Counted from the first letter of the stretch, positions 14,704 through 33,787 are shown. The stretch: 64,000 bases of DNA from Ficedula albicollis (GCF_000247815.1 NW_004775937.1:198671-262670), one strand, 5' to 3'. The notes: generated by a model not told the origin, from the letters alone. Numbers and translations: made by a program.

Positions 14704-16597
14704 ATAGGGGTTTGAGGCTTTATTTCCAGCAAAGTTTTAATGCAAGAGTGGTAATGTTTTATCTTCCTTATGTATTCATGGTTCCTGTGAATTACTGGGA
14801 CACATTGCAGCTGGTGCGTTGCGATGATGAACCTCTCGAGCTTTTTCTGAAAATTCACTATTTTGAATTTTCACTCCACATTTAGAAAATAAATGTTAGG
14901 AAAATACAACTGGCAGAAAGATATCAACTTGCAGACCCACTAACCAGACTCAGAACAAAGTAAAGTGGTATCTATTACCAAACCTGAAAAGAATTTGAAT
15001 AGCAGTTACAATATTTCCCAGACAGGTAAGGACTAAAACAAATAGATTGATAATGTATTTTGATCTGAGGGATGGTTTGGTTTTGTTCTGTTTTCTGGGG
15101 GTTTTTTGTTTTTGTTTTTTTTTAAATAACAAGAGTAAATTAGAATAGCATTTAATTTAATTTACTCAATTTTATCAATTAGATTTTAAAAAGCAGCATA
15201 ACAAAATATAAATTAAAGACAATCTCACTGGAGAACAACAGAAAAATTATTCAGCAGAACCTAAGTTTTTCCTTAGTGCTGTGTTTGTCCCTGTTATCTG
15301 CAGAATAACTCGACTGGGAAAAAATTGGTCTTGAATTTGACCCATGTCCAAGTCAGAATGAAGGTGAATAAATCAAGAGTGACTTCAACTGTGTGTGTGT
15401 GCTCTCAATCTGACATTAGCCAGATTAAAAACAAGAATTTTGGTACATCTGGATAGTACAGAAAGAGGGATGGCAACAGCTGCACAAATTTAAAACATAC
15501 TATGTATCATAACTTTTTGTCCTAGATTTGTAAACTTTCTGCCTTTAGCCCTGGCCTCTCCTTCCTGTGCATACTGGATAAACAGAAAACAAAATTTTTG
15601 CTGTGGACTCTCAGTGAATCATATTTGTATTTATGAGTCAGTTATCTTAAAGAAATAGTCATTCATCCACTAAAATATTATTTATCAAAAAGAGTAATTA
15701 TATTCCAGAACTGTAAAGACTACATCATGTGAAGTACTCATAGCTAACACAGCAGTTTTAATGTAAATTTATTTTCTAATGTCATTGTTCTAGGTGGTAA
15801 AAGGATTACATCACATCACGTTTTAAAGCCACCCTGGTTTCTTTGAGAAATGTAATTCCTTCTCTTTGGGAACAAATTGGCATATTGTAGTTTTTTAATG
15901 GAAAAAAAAGTTAATGAAATACTATCAGAAATCTGACTGAAGATGCAAACACATGAAAAAGTGTTAGATTATGAAGTCAAAGTTGCAGTTTTCACAGAGC
16001 ACTGCTAAGTATAACTTTTCAGGTAATCTTATTAGGGAAGGCCTTTGTGGTGTCTTGAATTATATTTAATAATGTCTACACTTTAGTGTGAAGATAAATA
16101 GTAATATTTTGCAAATTGACATAACAACTTATTCATATCTAGCTGCCAAATGCTTGAGATGTCAACACTTCATCAACCTGTTGACAGAGAATTAAGGAAA
16201 GAGTGGAGCAGCAAGCTTTCCAAAATGCCAGTTTCAGCATTAACCTATTTTGCTTGTCAAGAAAAGAGAACACCTGCTCTCCTGTTGGAACATGAATACA
16301 TGTCAATATTCTACCTAAACAGACATAATTGTCAGCTTAGCAAAGTAAAGGTGCCATCCATACTGTAATAAAAGTAGGAACTTAGAAAAAATACCCATGT
16401 TTTTCTGTCTAATATTACATTTCTGAAGTGTGTACTTCAATTCACATTAAATAAATTGCTGTGTGTTACTTCCTGCAAAAGTTTCCCCCACACAGTATAC
16501 AGAATTCTTCCTTATATTTAATACAAGAACATGTTATAATGCTATGGATGGGTGACTCTATGCTCCAAGAAGCAGGAGTTGTAGGGTCAAATGGAAA
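14704..16597. other. Intergenic, no supported feature
   Basis: AT-rich single-copy sequence between the tetranucleotide microsatellite and the start of the 2.2-kb duplicated block. A 72-codon frame at 16150-16368 has no recognisable homology and is not called. Confidence 0.55.
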
Positions 16598-18836
16598 AAC
16601 ACAATATGAACCATAAGAGAAACTTTTGGGGAGGTCACTGTCTGTGCCTCTCAACCAGGCTCAGTTGCTAGAAAACTAAATCCAGAGAAGTTCAGTGTAA
16701 GTATCATTACTCTGTTTTATTTCCAAATTAATAACTTCAGTGACAGTATTTAAATATGTCTGATGAGAAGCAAAGTGCTTTAATCTGGAATGCCAATCTC
16801 CTTGTTTGTGTCTATACTTTTTACCTCTCTTTTTCCCCTGTGCTCCAACCTGCAAAATGAGGGATTTCTTTCAGCAATTCACCTCTGCTTGGCATGTCTC
16901 TTAAACAAATTGCTTGTCTTTAGTGGGCCTCAGCAAGTTTAATGCTGAATTCATTCTTCGGTGCCTTGCTGAATAGCACAGGAGACAAACACATGCTTAC
17001 ATAATTTGCTAAGTTGGATGTCTAGCTATGTATATAAAACACCTATTCAACTGAATATTTGTTTCAAAACAGTACGAGGTCATCAAGAATTTTTTAAAAT
17101 TCAGTGTACTGAAAACTTTAATCTGGGTTCTGATACCTTTCAACCTGCTAAAGCTCAAGATCTATTGCTGAAAAAGGCCAAGAGGAAAGACAGAACAGAA
17201 CAAGACGAGGAATATAAAACAGAATGTTAGCAATAGCTTTAGGAGAAACAAGCAGATAGAGATTAAAAAATTCACACAAAAATGAGACAAGACAGTGGCA
17301 GAATGGAGGCAGATCTTCATCTAAGGTGTGTCTGATGTGGAAGGTAGCTGGTCACACAAAGAACAAGGTTTGTAAATAGAAGCGCTAATGGAACGAAGAA
17401 TCAGTTATCATTTTCATTACAAAACAGAACAAAAATATTCTTTGTAGAGATCATACAATAAAGGGATAGAAGGAAAAACTGCTGCTTGTTGACAGAGTAA
17501 AGAGATAAGAAGGAACACTGCCAAAAGACAAAATTAATTATTTTTTGCATTTTGATGTTCTAATTGAGAAGGATAATCACTTTTCAAAACTATAGGATTT
17601 TCAAAAGTAGATGTGCAGAGACAGCTGCAGGACAGTATTTCTACTGCATTTTCTTCCAGTCCATCCTGAAGATTAGGGACTGCCTAGGATATTAATTCCC
17701 TTTGACATAAATGGGTGATGACAATAGCATGCGATGTGTGGGGGTGATGATTGCCATATGTTTTTTGGCACAGTTGAAGGAGTTATTTTTGAAACAGGAT
17801 AAAACAGATTTTACAATATGACATGTGGGACGGGAATGAGCTATAGTTACAGCAGAAGTTCTCCCTCTTGGTCTGAATGAGCTGCCTACAGGATGTTTTG
17901 AAAACATGAACCAGTTAATCGATCAAAGCAGCAGAAGTCATTGTCTGTTTCAATGGTGGTTTAGGTACCTTTCATCAAGAGGAAAGCAACTGATAAAAGA
18001 AGATTCTCTTTTGAACATTTCTGCCAGATTTTGGATCAGATTTTGTGCTACCAGTTCAGTCTCCCAGTATTTATAAAGGTACCTGACATCCACTTTCTCC
18101 ACCAGATGCCTCTGAACAGGGGTGTTTTCCTAGGAGCAGAAGCACTACATGAGGTAAGTTAATGCAAACATCACCTGGAAATCCAGTCCCTAAAGCGACC
18201 AGGGCCAGGTGCAAGCATGAGGAAATTCAGATAGCAACTCATACACCAATCCTGAGGAGGAATTCTGTCTTATCCTTGCTAGGAGTTCTCATATACTTGA
18301 CAGAAAAAGATTAATAGCTTTAGTATTTTCCTTTGCCAGAAAAGTACTGATGTTTTATTGGTCATTTGAATGGCTAGTCCTTTCTTTCCATCTACCTAAA
18401 TCCATGGTATCTGCATCACCAATCTTATTATGCTGCATGTCATAATTTTTTAAACTTAATTGATAGTTCTATTATAGTTGAAAGATTGACTGTAGCTTCC
18501 TATTTTCCCTCTTTCAGTGACTTGCAGCATTTTTGATACATACACTAAGCTCCTTCCTATTTGACCCCCCCATAAGAACCACAGCCTTTTTCAGTCTCTC
18601 ATTTTTCCACTTCTAAGCACTTTTAATTCTATTTTCTAGAAAACTGGAAATATTTGTCTATTGTGTTTTTTTTTTAAATGCAAACTAATCAAACTGTATG
18701 ATTTGAAATGAAGATGAGTGGCTGACTGAATATTATTATAACAATTTCACAGAATCATAAAACAAGAGAAACATAGAATCGCTTCAGTGGAAAGGGATAT
18801 TTAGGATCATCTCATTCCAACACCCTGCCATGGCGG
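16598..18836 (+). repeat. Tandem duplication of 2,239 bp, copy 1
   Basis: This block recurs immediately downstream at a constant offset of 2,239 bp with no insertion or deletion, and I saw no base difference in the lines I compared. Its last ~88 bases are the beginning of a CR1 tail that is cut off at 18836, where copy 2 begins. The same CR1 runs on intact at the end of copy 2, so the downstream junction (21075/21076) is the ancestral one and 18836/18837 is the duplication breakpoint. No gene is recognised inside. Confidence 0.97.
18749..18836 (-). mobile_element. CR1 LINE 3' tail, cut by the duplication breakpoint
   Basis: Reads on the + strand as the reverse complement of a CR1 3' end: a run containing 'cagaatcataaa', then 'ggaaaggga', then 'caccctgccatggcgg'. 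It stops abruptly at the junction between the two copies of the 2.2-kb block. The complete version is at 20988-21190. Confidence 0.8.
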
Positions 18837-21075
18837 AACACAATATGAACCATAAGAGAAACTTTTGGGGAGGTCACTGTCTGTGCCTCTCAACCAGGCT
18901 CAGTTGCTAGAAAACTAAATCCAGAGAAGTTCAGTGTAAGTATCATTACTCTGTTTTATTTCCAAATTAATAACTTCAGTGACAGTATTTAAATATGTCT
19001 GATGAGAAGCAAAGTGCTTTAATCTGGAATGCCAATCTCCTTGTTTGTGTCTATACTTTTTACCTCTCTTTTTCCCCTGTGCTCCAACCTGCAAAATGAG
19101 GGATTTCTTTCAGCAATTCACCTCTGCTTGGCATGTCTCTTAAACAAATTGCTTGTCTTTAGTGGGCCTCAGCAAGTTTAATGCTGAATTCATTCTTCGG
19201 TGCCTTGCTGAATAGCACAGGAGACAAACACATGCTTACATAATTTGCTAAGTTGGATGTCTAGCTATGTATATAAAACACCTATTCAACTGAATATTTG
19301 TTTCAAAACAGTACGAGGTCATCAAGAATTTTTTAAAATTCAGTGTACTGAAAACTTTAATCTGGGTTCTGATACCTTTCAACCTGCTAAAGCTCAAGAT
19401 CTATTGCTGAAAAAGGCCAAGAGGAAAGACAGAACAGAACAAGACGAGGAATATAAAACAGAATGTTAGCAATAGCTTTAGGAGAAACAAGCAGATAGAG
19501 ATTAAAAAATTCACACAAAAATGAGACAAGACAGTGGCAGAATGGAGGCAGATCTTCATCTAAGGTGTGTCTGATGTGGAAGGTAGCTGGTCACACAAAG
19601 AACAAGGTTTGTAAATAGAAGCGCTAATGGAACGAAGAATCAGTTATCATTTTCATTACAAAACAGAACAAAAATATTCTTTGTAGAGATCATACAATAA
19701 AGGGATAGAAGGAAAAACTGCTGCTTGTTGACAGAGTAAAGAGATAAGAAGGAACACTGCCAAAAGACAAAATTAATTATTTTTTGCATTTTGATGTTCT
19801 AATTGAGAAGGATAATCACTTTTCAAAACTATAGGATTTTCAAAAGTAGATGTGCAGAGACAGCTGCAGGACAGTATTTCTACTGCATTTTCTTCCAGTC
19901 CATCCTGAAGATTAGGGACTGCCTAGGATATTAATTCCCTTTGACATAAATGGGTGATGACAATAGCATGCGATGTGTGGGGGTGATGATTGCCATATGT
20001 TTTTTGGCACAGTTGAAGGAGTTATTTTTGAAACAGGATAAAACAGATTTTACAATATGACATGTGGGACGGGAATGAGCTATAGTTACAGCAGAAGTTC
20101 TCCCTCTTGGTCTGAATGAGCTGCCTACAGGATGTTTTGAAAACATGAACCAGTTAATCGATCAAAGCAGCAGAAGTCATTGTCTGTTTCAATGGTGGTT
20201 TAGGTACCTTTCATCAAGAGGAAAGCAACTGATAAAAGAAGATTCTCTTTTGAACATTTCTGCCAGATTTTGGATCAGATTTTGTGCTACCAGTTCAGTC
20301 TCCCAGTATTTATAAAGGTACCTGACATCCACTTTCTCCACCAGATGCCTCTGAACAGGGGTGTTTTCCTAGGAGCAGAAGCACTACATGAGGTAAGTTA
20401 ATGCAAACATCACCTGGAAATCCAGTCCCTAAAGCGACCAGGGCCAGGTGCAAGCATGAGGAAATTCAGATAGCAACTCATACACCAATCCTGAGGAGGA
20501 ATTCTGTCTTATCCTTGCTAGGAGTTCTCATATACTTGACAGAAAAAGATTAATAGCTTTAGTATTTTCCTTTGCCAGAAAAGTACTGATGTTTTATTGG
20601 TCATTTGAATGGCTAGTCCTTTCTTTCCATCTACCTAAATCCATGGTATCTGCATCACCAATCTTATTATGCTGCATGTCATAATTTTTTAAACTTAATT
20701 GATAGTTCTATTATAGTTGAAAGATTGACTGTAGCTTCCTATTTTCCCTCTTTCAGTGACTTGCAGCATTTTTGATACATACACTAAGCTCCTTCCTATT
20801 TGACCCCCCCATAAGAACCACAGCCTTTTTCAGTCTCTCATTTTTCCACTTCTAAGCACTTTTAATTCTATTTTCTAGAAAACTGGAAATATTTGTCTAT
20901 TGTGTTTTTTTTTTAAATGCAAACTAATCAAACTGTATGATTTGAAATGAAGATGAGTGGCTGACTGAATATTATTATAACAATTTCACAGAATCATAAA
21001 ACAAGAGAAACATAGAATCGCTTCAGTGGAAAGGGATATTTAGGATCATCTCATTCCAACACCCTGCCATGGCGG
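18837..21075 (+). repeat. Tandem duplication of 2,239 bp, copy 2
   Basis: Head-to-tail second copy of 16598-18836. The exact length and apparent absence of any substitution, including in a 10-T run and a 7-C run, mean either a very recent duplication or a duplicated contig piece. Short open frames found in both copies (for example at 17006 and 19245) are carried along with the block and are not genes. Confidence 0.97.
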
Positions 21076-21190
21076 GGACACTTTCCACTCTCCCAGGCTG
21101 CTCCAAGCTCTCAGCCTGGCCTTCCAGGAATGGGGCAGCCACAGCTTCTCTGGGCAACCTGTGCCAGGGCCTCCCCACCCTCACAGGTTT
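20988..21190 (-). mobile_element. CR1 LINE 3' fragment
   Basis: A 3'-end CR1 fragment in reverse orientation. Landmarks on the + strand are 'cagaatcataaa', 'ccatggcggggaca', 'gcagccacagcttctctggg' and 'gtgccagggcctccccac'. CR1 copies are usually severely 5'-truncated, as here. The element identifies the genome as sauropsid and, in this style, avian. Family-level assignment needs a repeat library. Confidence 0.88.
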
Positions 21191-22991
21191 TATCCCTTTC
21201 TCACATTTTTGCACCATGATGGGGTTTTCATCTTTTTTTTTTTTCCTTTGAAGCAATCACGTTTACTTGGAAGAGTTGGGTACGTGCTAGCTTTTTCAAT
21301 GAATTTTCATAAACATTAAATTTCCTTAGCACTCCCAGGTACCATTCATTCAGGTCACCCTGAACTTATCTTAGGGAAAGAGTTCACAAACATTTTTAAT
21401 GATAAGAAGAAAAGCATTTGGATTCTAGCCCTATACAAAGACATGGGGATTTTTTTTTTTTTTAATAAAACCTTGGTGTAATGATTTTCAGAGATTAGTG
21501 ATAAACTCTTTGAAAGGATGCAGGTGAGTCACTATCTGAGCATTTAAGGACTTCAATAGCACATACAAAAATACCCCAAGAAAAAAGAACACTTGACCAA
21601 AATACTTAGCATTGTTCAGGAATACAATATACAGCAACTTATCCTGCCAACATATCTTTAAAAGTTACACAAAGGACCTACAGCTAGTATCTGTAATGCA
21701 ATCTGTATTTCTTAGCCTGAAAGAAAGAGGAAAACAAGTGCATTGCTACAAAACTGCATTTTCAGCTTCCACTACTTATAAGATTAGAATGGATTTGACT
21801 GCCTTCAGTATTAGCAATTTCCCCAATGAATCTGTGGGTGGAACAAAAATGTGGAAATGAAAACTGAGAGGGTATTGTGTATTCAAAATAATCCACCTCC
21901 ACTCTCACACAGTAGATTCAATTTGGGCTGTCATCTTTCCATGCCTCAGTTTTCCCATCTGTGAAATGGTTCAAGTCAGAATACGTTCTTTTAGCACTGT
22001 ATCTTCTCACACCTTAGTTCATTTGTGCTCCCACACTAATTTCCTGTTCTGGAGACAAAAGGAGAGAGCAGTTATTAAAACTGCTTATGGAAAAGCTTCC
22101 TTGATTCGCTCCCAGTGGCTGCACTCCAAAGGTTGGATACATGCTGGGGCACAAGTGCCCTGTGCAGACATCCTCAGGGATGTGGTAAAGCTTCATCTTC
22201 CCTGCCTGGTCTCCAAAGATCCTATCCTCTGATGCCAAATATGTACCATACACATCACAGTCTTATACCATACTTCCCCAAAGATTTGAATATGAATTGA
22301 AATTAGGAGTAAGAGATTACAGTGGTGACATATGACAGAAGTAGTGCAATCTTCCTTTCCCATAATCTTAACTTCCTGGAAGTGTAAACTCTGCAAACTT
22401 GTACATTACCATGAAAAAAAATCTATAATGACTGGATTAGCAGCACTTGGTATATGGCATATGGGACACATTTTGTTTGTCATATCAGAGGAGAGTATGA
22501 AGATTTCCATTCAAACAATTGGACTTTTCCCTCCACCCTGAACCACTCAGTTTTAAGCTGTTATAGGGCAGAACAAAAACTAGGAGTTTTCTAAACCCTG
22601 AATAAAGTAGGCAAAGTGAAAAAAAAAACAGAACGAAAAACAAAAGGATGACTCTAGCAAAAATTATTGATAACTTCCACTCAATTTTGATAATGAGTGT
22701 TTATAGAACATGAAAAAATAAAAAATATTAATGGACTGACTGTTACAGTACAAGAAGAATTAAAAGAAAAGGACTGAAAATTAATTGTATGAGTAGAATG
22801 TGGTTGGCTGGCTGGCTTGAACTTCTGGAAACACAGATATCTGTGGACACTGGTGGGCTGCTGGCCAACCTGCCTCCTTTGGCTTCTTTACAAAATGGGT
22901 ATTTGCTCTAAAGGACATGCATTTCAGGAGATAATGAATGGGATACAAAGACATAGAAGCTATTTTATCTTCCAGAAACATAATTAAGTAA

Positions 22992-23032
<41 letters not shown>

Positions 23033-24928
23033 AAAAAAACCCCAAAAACCAACAAATTAACCAAAAAACCCCCCAGCAACAAAACAAAAACTTTAAAAAG
23101 GAAAAATGAGAAAAAGAAATCTTTTAGCTATAACTCTGAAGGGTAATGCAGTTCCTTATCCCTGCATTCTGGCTATCTCATGACTATAGGCCACAATCTC
23201 CAGAACTGTTGTCTGAGGTAACTTCTTGCCCATATTCTAGAGAGCAAAGAGATGAACTGATGAAGGGACTGAAATATGCAAAATGGACTTTGTTCACACA
23301 GAAGTGTCAGAAAGAAACTGTCAGAACAACTTCCTAGACCACAGAGAAATGAAACAGATGGATCTCTGGTGAGATAGATTGCATGAGCTCTGTCCTGAGC
23401 AGCTCAGCTGCTTAGTTTGAACTCAAAATTTGTCCTCTGTAGTCTGGACTGAAGCTACTGAGTGCTCAGGCTGCCCATTGTACATTTCAGCCACACCTCA
23501 GAGACAGCCTGCAGCTTCTTCTGTGATAAAATTCCTTAGAGACTGAGATATAGAAGATTATTACAACTTAACAACAAAAGAAACATAACAAAAAAATCAC
23601 AAAGAGTAAAATTTCATTTTGAAAATATATTAGACTGCACAAAATTCCTGTTTGTTGTCTTATTCCTGTAATTGTTGCAGTAAGTTCATCTATATTTTCA
23701 AATCATTCTTGATGTATCTGCCTATAGCCACAGTACTTTAAAATAATGAATTCCATCTCCCTTTGAATAATTTCTACTTCCTAACACATGTATGTACACA
23801 CCACAATTTTCAAATGTTGGGCAAAAAGAGGAGTGAGTCAGACAATAAGTGCTCAGAATGATATGTGATAATTTAAGTTTGTAATTATAAGGTCTGTCTT
23901 TGCATTTAATCTCACTGTGTCACATGCACACCTTGGCAGTGGCTTCTAGAGCCTGTGGGGCTTTGCTGGTCTCAACCAGACTGCTACGGGCACGGGATGA
24001 AAGGCAGTTTCCTTGGTACCAAGACAACCAGAAGTTTGGAGATAAACCAGTACCCTAAAACTAGACATGGGAAATACTCAGGGCAGGGAGCAGGTGCTGA
24101 ATACCCTTCCTCCAGCTGCCAAAACTGCAAAGCATCTCGCAAAAATTTCCATTTCTGGATGCACTTGAGATGTACCCCGCACCTCCTAAGCAAATGTATT
24201 GGTGACAGAGTATTAAAACTGGGGCCCGTGGAAGAACCTATCTAAAATGTATCTTGCGTGTCAGTTTTTAGGAACAGTAAAATTTCAGCACTAGAGTAAT
24301 TATGGCAGTGGTCTCACTACCACCAGGCCCATAAAAACAAGGACAGTGAAATATGAAAGACACAGAGGGACACATCTAAGGCATGATCAGAACAAGGAAG
24401 GCCCCCTGGAAGAGATTTTACAGCACCACATCCGGCTGCCAGCAAACGGATTTCATTTCTAAGTGTCTTAATCATAGGATTTATCTGGCAGCCTTTCAAA
24501 AGTGTTGCTGCAATTACCTTTTTTTTTCTTGTAAGCTAGGATTAGTGTAATACAAATACAGGTAAGTTACCACATGACAATACCGTATTTGTTAGGACTT
24601 CATCCAGGTTTCTTGGAAAAGAAAGTATTACTTAAACACTGATTTGGATGAACACCTGTAGTAATTATAAAGGACACAATAAACAGCACAGTAGGAGAAT
24701 ACAAATGTTAACTCTGCCTCTATTTTCTAAGGAGCAGGAAGGAAAGATAGAAGGAAAAAAAATCATATAAAGGAAGTGAAGAAAGAAGAAAGCAGAACAA
24801 AGACTCAGGCTGTGTGTGAGCTGAGGAAATGGGGGACAAGACGCACGAACAACATTTTTAGATCCTAACGATTGCATTAAGGGGCCACTATGTAGAGACA
24901 ATCCAAGAGGGCAAATAACCCTCATTAT
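21191..24928. other. Intergenic, no supported gene
   Basis: AT-rich single-copy sequence. The only clear structure is the poly-A and A-rich stretch at 22993-23100. Open frames at 21612-21860, 21966-22232 and 23955-24245 have no recognisable similarity and no exon context. Confidence 0.55.
22993..23100. repeat. Poly-A run (38 nt) and A/C-rich low-complexity tail
   Basis: Thirty-eight A (22993-23030) are followed by a ragged A-rich stretch with short C runs. It could be a retrotransposon tail, but I see no element body upstream and no target-site duplication, so I call it simple low-complexity sequence. Confidence 0.85.
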
Positions 24929-25004
24929 GGTTCAAGTAGCACAGGCACAGAATCTGCTCTAAAGTTGGTTCAAGTAGCACAGGCACAGAACCTGCTCTAA
25001 AGTT
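24929..25004 (+). repeat. Tandem duplication of 38 bp (two copies)
   Basis: Two adjacent 38-bp units, 24929-24966 and 24967-25004, each starting 'ggttcaagtagcacaggcac'. They differ at one base (aatctgctc against aacctgctc). It lies about 120 bp before the second poly-C run. Confidence 0.95.
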
Positions 25005-25095
25005 TTAGCCCTGAAGAACTGCATTGAAACAGTGACTGCAGCTTACTCTACGGGACCAAAAAGTAGACAAAATCACAAAATCCACCTATGCTCAC

Positions 25096-30615
<5,520 letters not shown>

Positions 30616-30627
30616 AGCGGATGTGAG

Positions 30628-30775
30628 GGTGCGTGCGGGAGGTTCGGGGGTGTCTGAGGGGATCTGGGGGTGTCTGAGGGACCAGGGATGTGTGAGAGGA
30701 TCCAGGGGCGTGTGAGGGGATCCAGGGGTGTGTGAGGAGATCTGGGGGTGTCTGAGGGGATCTGGGGTGTGTACG
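30628..30775 (+). repeat. G-rich minisatellite, ~20-bp unit
   Basis: About seven imperfect units of roughly 20 bp with the consensus form gtgtctgaggggatctgggg. Variants have gtgtgaggggatccagg in place of the tctg version. It is the only real-looking sequence between the two large poly-C runs, and shows what the GC-rich upstream region of SLC12A2 may look like where it was sequenced. G-rich tandem arrays like this are hard for short reads, which fits the gaps on either side. Confidence 0.88.
30646..30680 (+). other. Putative G-quadruplex motif in minisatellite
   Basis: Four G runs of 5, 4, 5 and 3 are separated by loops of 7, 4 and 7 nt, which fits the standard intramolecular G4 pattern. A second candidate of the same form is at about 30744-30767. 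Folding is a prediction from pattern only. If real, it would sit upstream of the SLC12A2 transcription start. Confidence 0.55.
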
Positions 30776-30847
30776 GCATGTCCGGGGGTCTGTGACGGAC
30801 CGCGGGCTGCCCCTGGGGTCTCGGGGGCTCCCGAGGGGTCCGGGCTC

Positions 30848-31753
<906 letters not shown>

Positions 31754-32254
31754 ATGGAGGGCAAGGAGCTGGCGGCGGGCTCCGTGGGGGATGAGGGCTC
31801 CAAGGATGCGCTGGGCAAGCCGCTGGGTCCCACGCCGAGCCAGAGCCGCTTCCAGGTGGACCTGGTTGCCGAGGGGCCCCGCAAGTCGTGCGGGGACATC
31901 GGCGCGGCGGGTAAGGGAGGCGAGGAAGCCAAGGGCAGGTTTCGGGTGAACTTCGTGGACCCGTCGGCCGGCGGCGAGAGCCCCGGCGAGCCCGGGGGAG
32001 GCAGCTCTGAGGGCGGCAATGTGAGCGGCGTCCAGAACGGCGGCGACACGGTGATGAGCGAGGGCAGCCTGCACTCGGGCGGGCACCACCACTACTACTA
32101 TGACACCCATACCAATACCTACTACCTGCGCACCTTCGGCCACAACACCATGGACGCCGTGCCCCGCATCGACCACTACCGGCACACGGCCGCTGACCTG
32201 GGCGAGAAGCTGCTCCGGCCCAGCCTGGCCGAGCTGCACGATGAGCTGGACAAG
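31754..32254 (+). CDS. SLC12A2: NKCC1 (Na-K-2Cl cotransporter 1), exon 1: N-terminal regulatory domain
   Basis: Residues 1-167 of the basolateral, electroneutral cotransporter that brings in 1 Na+, 1 K+ and 2 Cl-. The start ATG has G at -3 and +4, and the start MEGKELAAG is followed by the family block [20 protein letters not shown] (32-35) and RFRV (62-65) are SPAK/OSR1-type docking motifs; RVNF (64-67) matches the PP1 docking site. The activating phospho-threonine cluster is conserved at T118, T120, T122, T127, T132 and T145, equivalent to human T203-T217 and T230. The segment is about 85 residues shorter than in human because the human N-terminal extension and alanine-rich tract are missing. 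The exon ends at a phase-0 donor (caag|gtgaga). The upstream frame is open only because of poly-C, so the start rests on Kozak context and family similarity. Confidence 0.97.
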
Positions 32255-32324
32255 GTGAGAGCGGCCCCCGGGCTCCCCCGGCGCCGGGGGTGCGGCGGCT
32301 TCTGGGAGCGTGTCGGCAGAAAAG

Positions 32325-32327
<3 letters not shown>

Positions 32328-32359
<32 letters not shown>

Positions 32360-32391
32360 GAACCAAAAGCTTAAAAAAAAAAAAAAAAAAA
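32328..32391. repeat. Two poly-A runs with repeated 'aaagctt' lead-in
   Basis: 'aaagctt' followed by 29 A (32328-32356), then 'ggggaaccaaaagctt' and 19 A (32373-32391). The repeated lead-in and unequal tails look like a small duplication or a homopolymer-driven assembly error just inside intron 1. Confidence 0.8.
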
Positions 32392-33060
32392 CGAAAAAAG
32401 GCGAAAGCTCGCCGAGCCTCGAGGAGGCGCGGGTGCATAGCTTGCGTCTCAGTTCTGGGTGTTTTTTTTTTTTTTGTCTTTTCGTGACGCAGTGGTATCC
32501 ATCCATCCTCCCCCTCCCCACACACACGTGCTTTCGGGAGATAGTCCCCCATTGCGAGGGGTATGTAGAGCCCTAGATCTGTTTTCCCCATCATCGAGCG
32601 GGGATCTCTTACAGGTTTTCCACCTCCAAATAGCCTCCAGCACACAGGGTATCGATTCGGGGGCTCGCCATAGGAATTAGTCTGGGAAGGGGAGTGAAAA
32701 CATTTGGTAGAGACGCTGGGAGGGGGGGAAAAAAAAAGAAAGTAAATAAATAAGGATGCTCTTGCTTTGGCAGCGGGCGGAGCTTTGTGTCTGCGGCGCC
32801 GAGGCAGAGCCCGCTGGATCCGATGGGATCTGGATGGGATGCTCCTGGATCTGCCCAGGCACAGATCCTGAGCGAGCCTTCCCAAGGCTCTCGGTGGCCC
32901 CTGAGCCGCGGTCAAGGCTTGAAACATTTCCGAGCTGTGCGTCTCAAGCTTTTTCTATTTTGGACTAAGAGTCCGTGTGTTATTTGAGACGAGTTGACAG
33001 TGAGAGCCTTCTTTGCATTGCCGGCTGTCTTGGCTAGAAGACCAGCTTTAGCTGAACGTA

Positions 33061-33787
33061 GAATTAATTTCCTAGGCTTTTTTTTTTTTTTTTTTAAGCT
33101 GTCATCACTAACGTAGATAAAGATCAAGCTCTTGCAGTGCTGTTTTTTTTACAGTTTGAAAATTGGTGTGTGGCTGTGCTCAGAAGCTTGTGTATTAAGT
33201 GGGCTCTTAATGCTGGGTTTAAGGAAATAAAGAAGCGCGTGGGCCACGTTCTAAGGAAGTGAAGAATATTCTGTTTCCAGAACTTTTTTTTCATCCCACC
33301 TTTCACTCTTTGTATGTTGAGCTCCATGAGGAGATGTGTGTTTTTTTTCCAGAGATACCTGTTTCACACCATTATGAGGCTGCTCAGTGCATCAGCAATG
33401 ATATGTGGAGTTTGGGGTCTGAATTAATTTCCTAGGTTTTTTTTTTTTTTTTTTTTTTTTTTAAGCTGTCATCACTAACGTAGATAAAGATCAAGCTCTT
33501 GCAGTGCTGTTTTTTTTACAGTTTGAAAATTGGTGTGTGGCTGTGCTCAGAAGCTTGTGTATTAAGTGGGCTCTTAATGCTGGGTTTAAGGAAATAAAGA
33601 AGCGCGTGGGCCACGTTCTAAGGAAGTGAAGAATATTCTGTTTCCAGAACTTTTTTTTCATCCCACCTTTCACTCTTTGTATGTTGAGCTCCATGAGGAG
33701 ATGTGTGTTTTTTTTCCAGAGATACCTGTTTCACACCATTATGAGGCTGCTCAGTGCATCAGCAATGATATGTGGAGTTTGGGGTCT
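33061..33787 (+). repeat. Tandem duplication of ~360 bp (two copies)
   Basis: Copy 1 is 33061-33420 and copy 2 is 33421-33787, both beginning 'gaattaatttcctagg'. They are nearly identical except that the internal T run is about seven bases longer in copy 2, with a c/t change at its edge. Short frames at 33124-33327 and 33491-33694 (- strand) are the same non-coding sequence seen twice. Confidence 0.96.

Noticed and set aside
17006..19469. Identical 74-codon frames at 17006 and 19245 suggesting a duplicated small gene
   Set aside because: The identity is explained by the 2,239-bp block duplication of non-coding sequence; the peptide is not recognisable.
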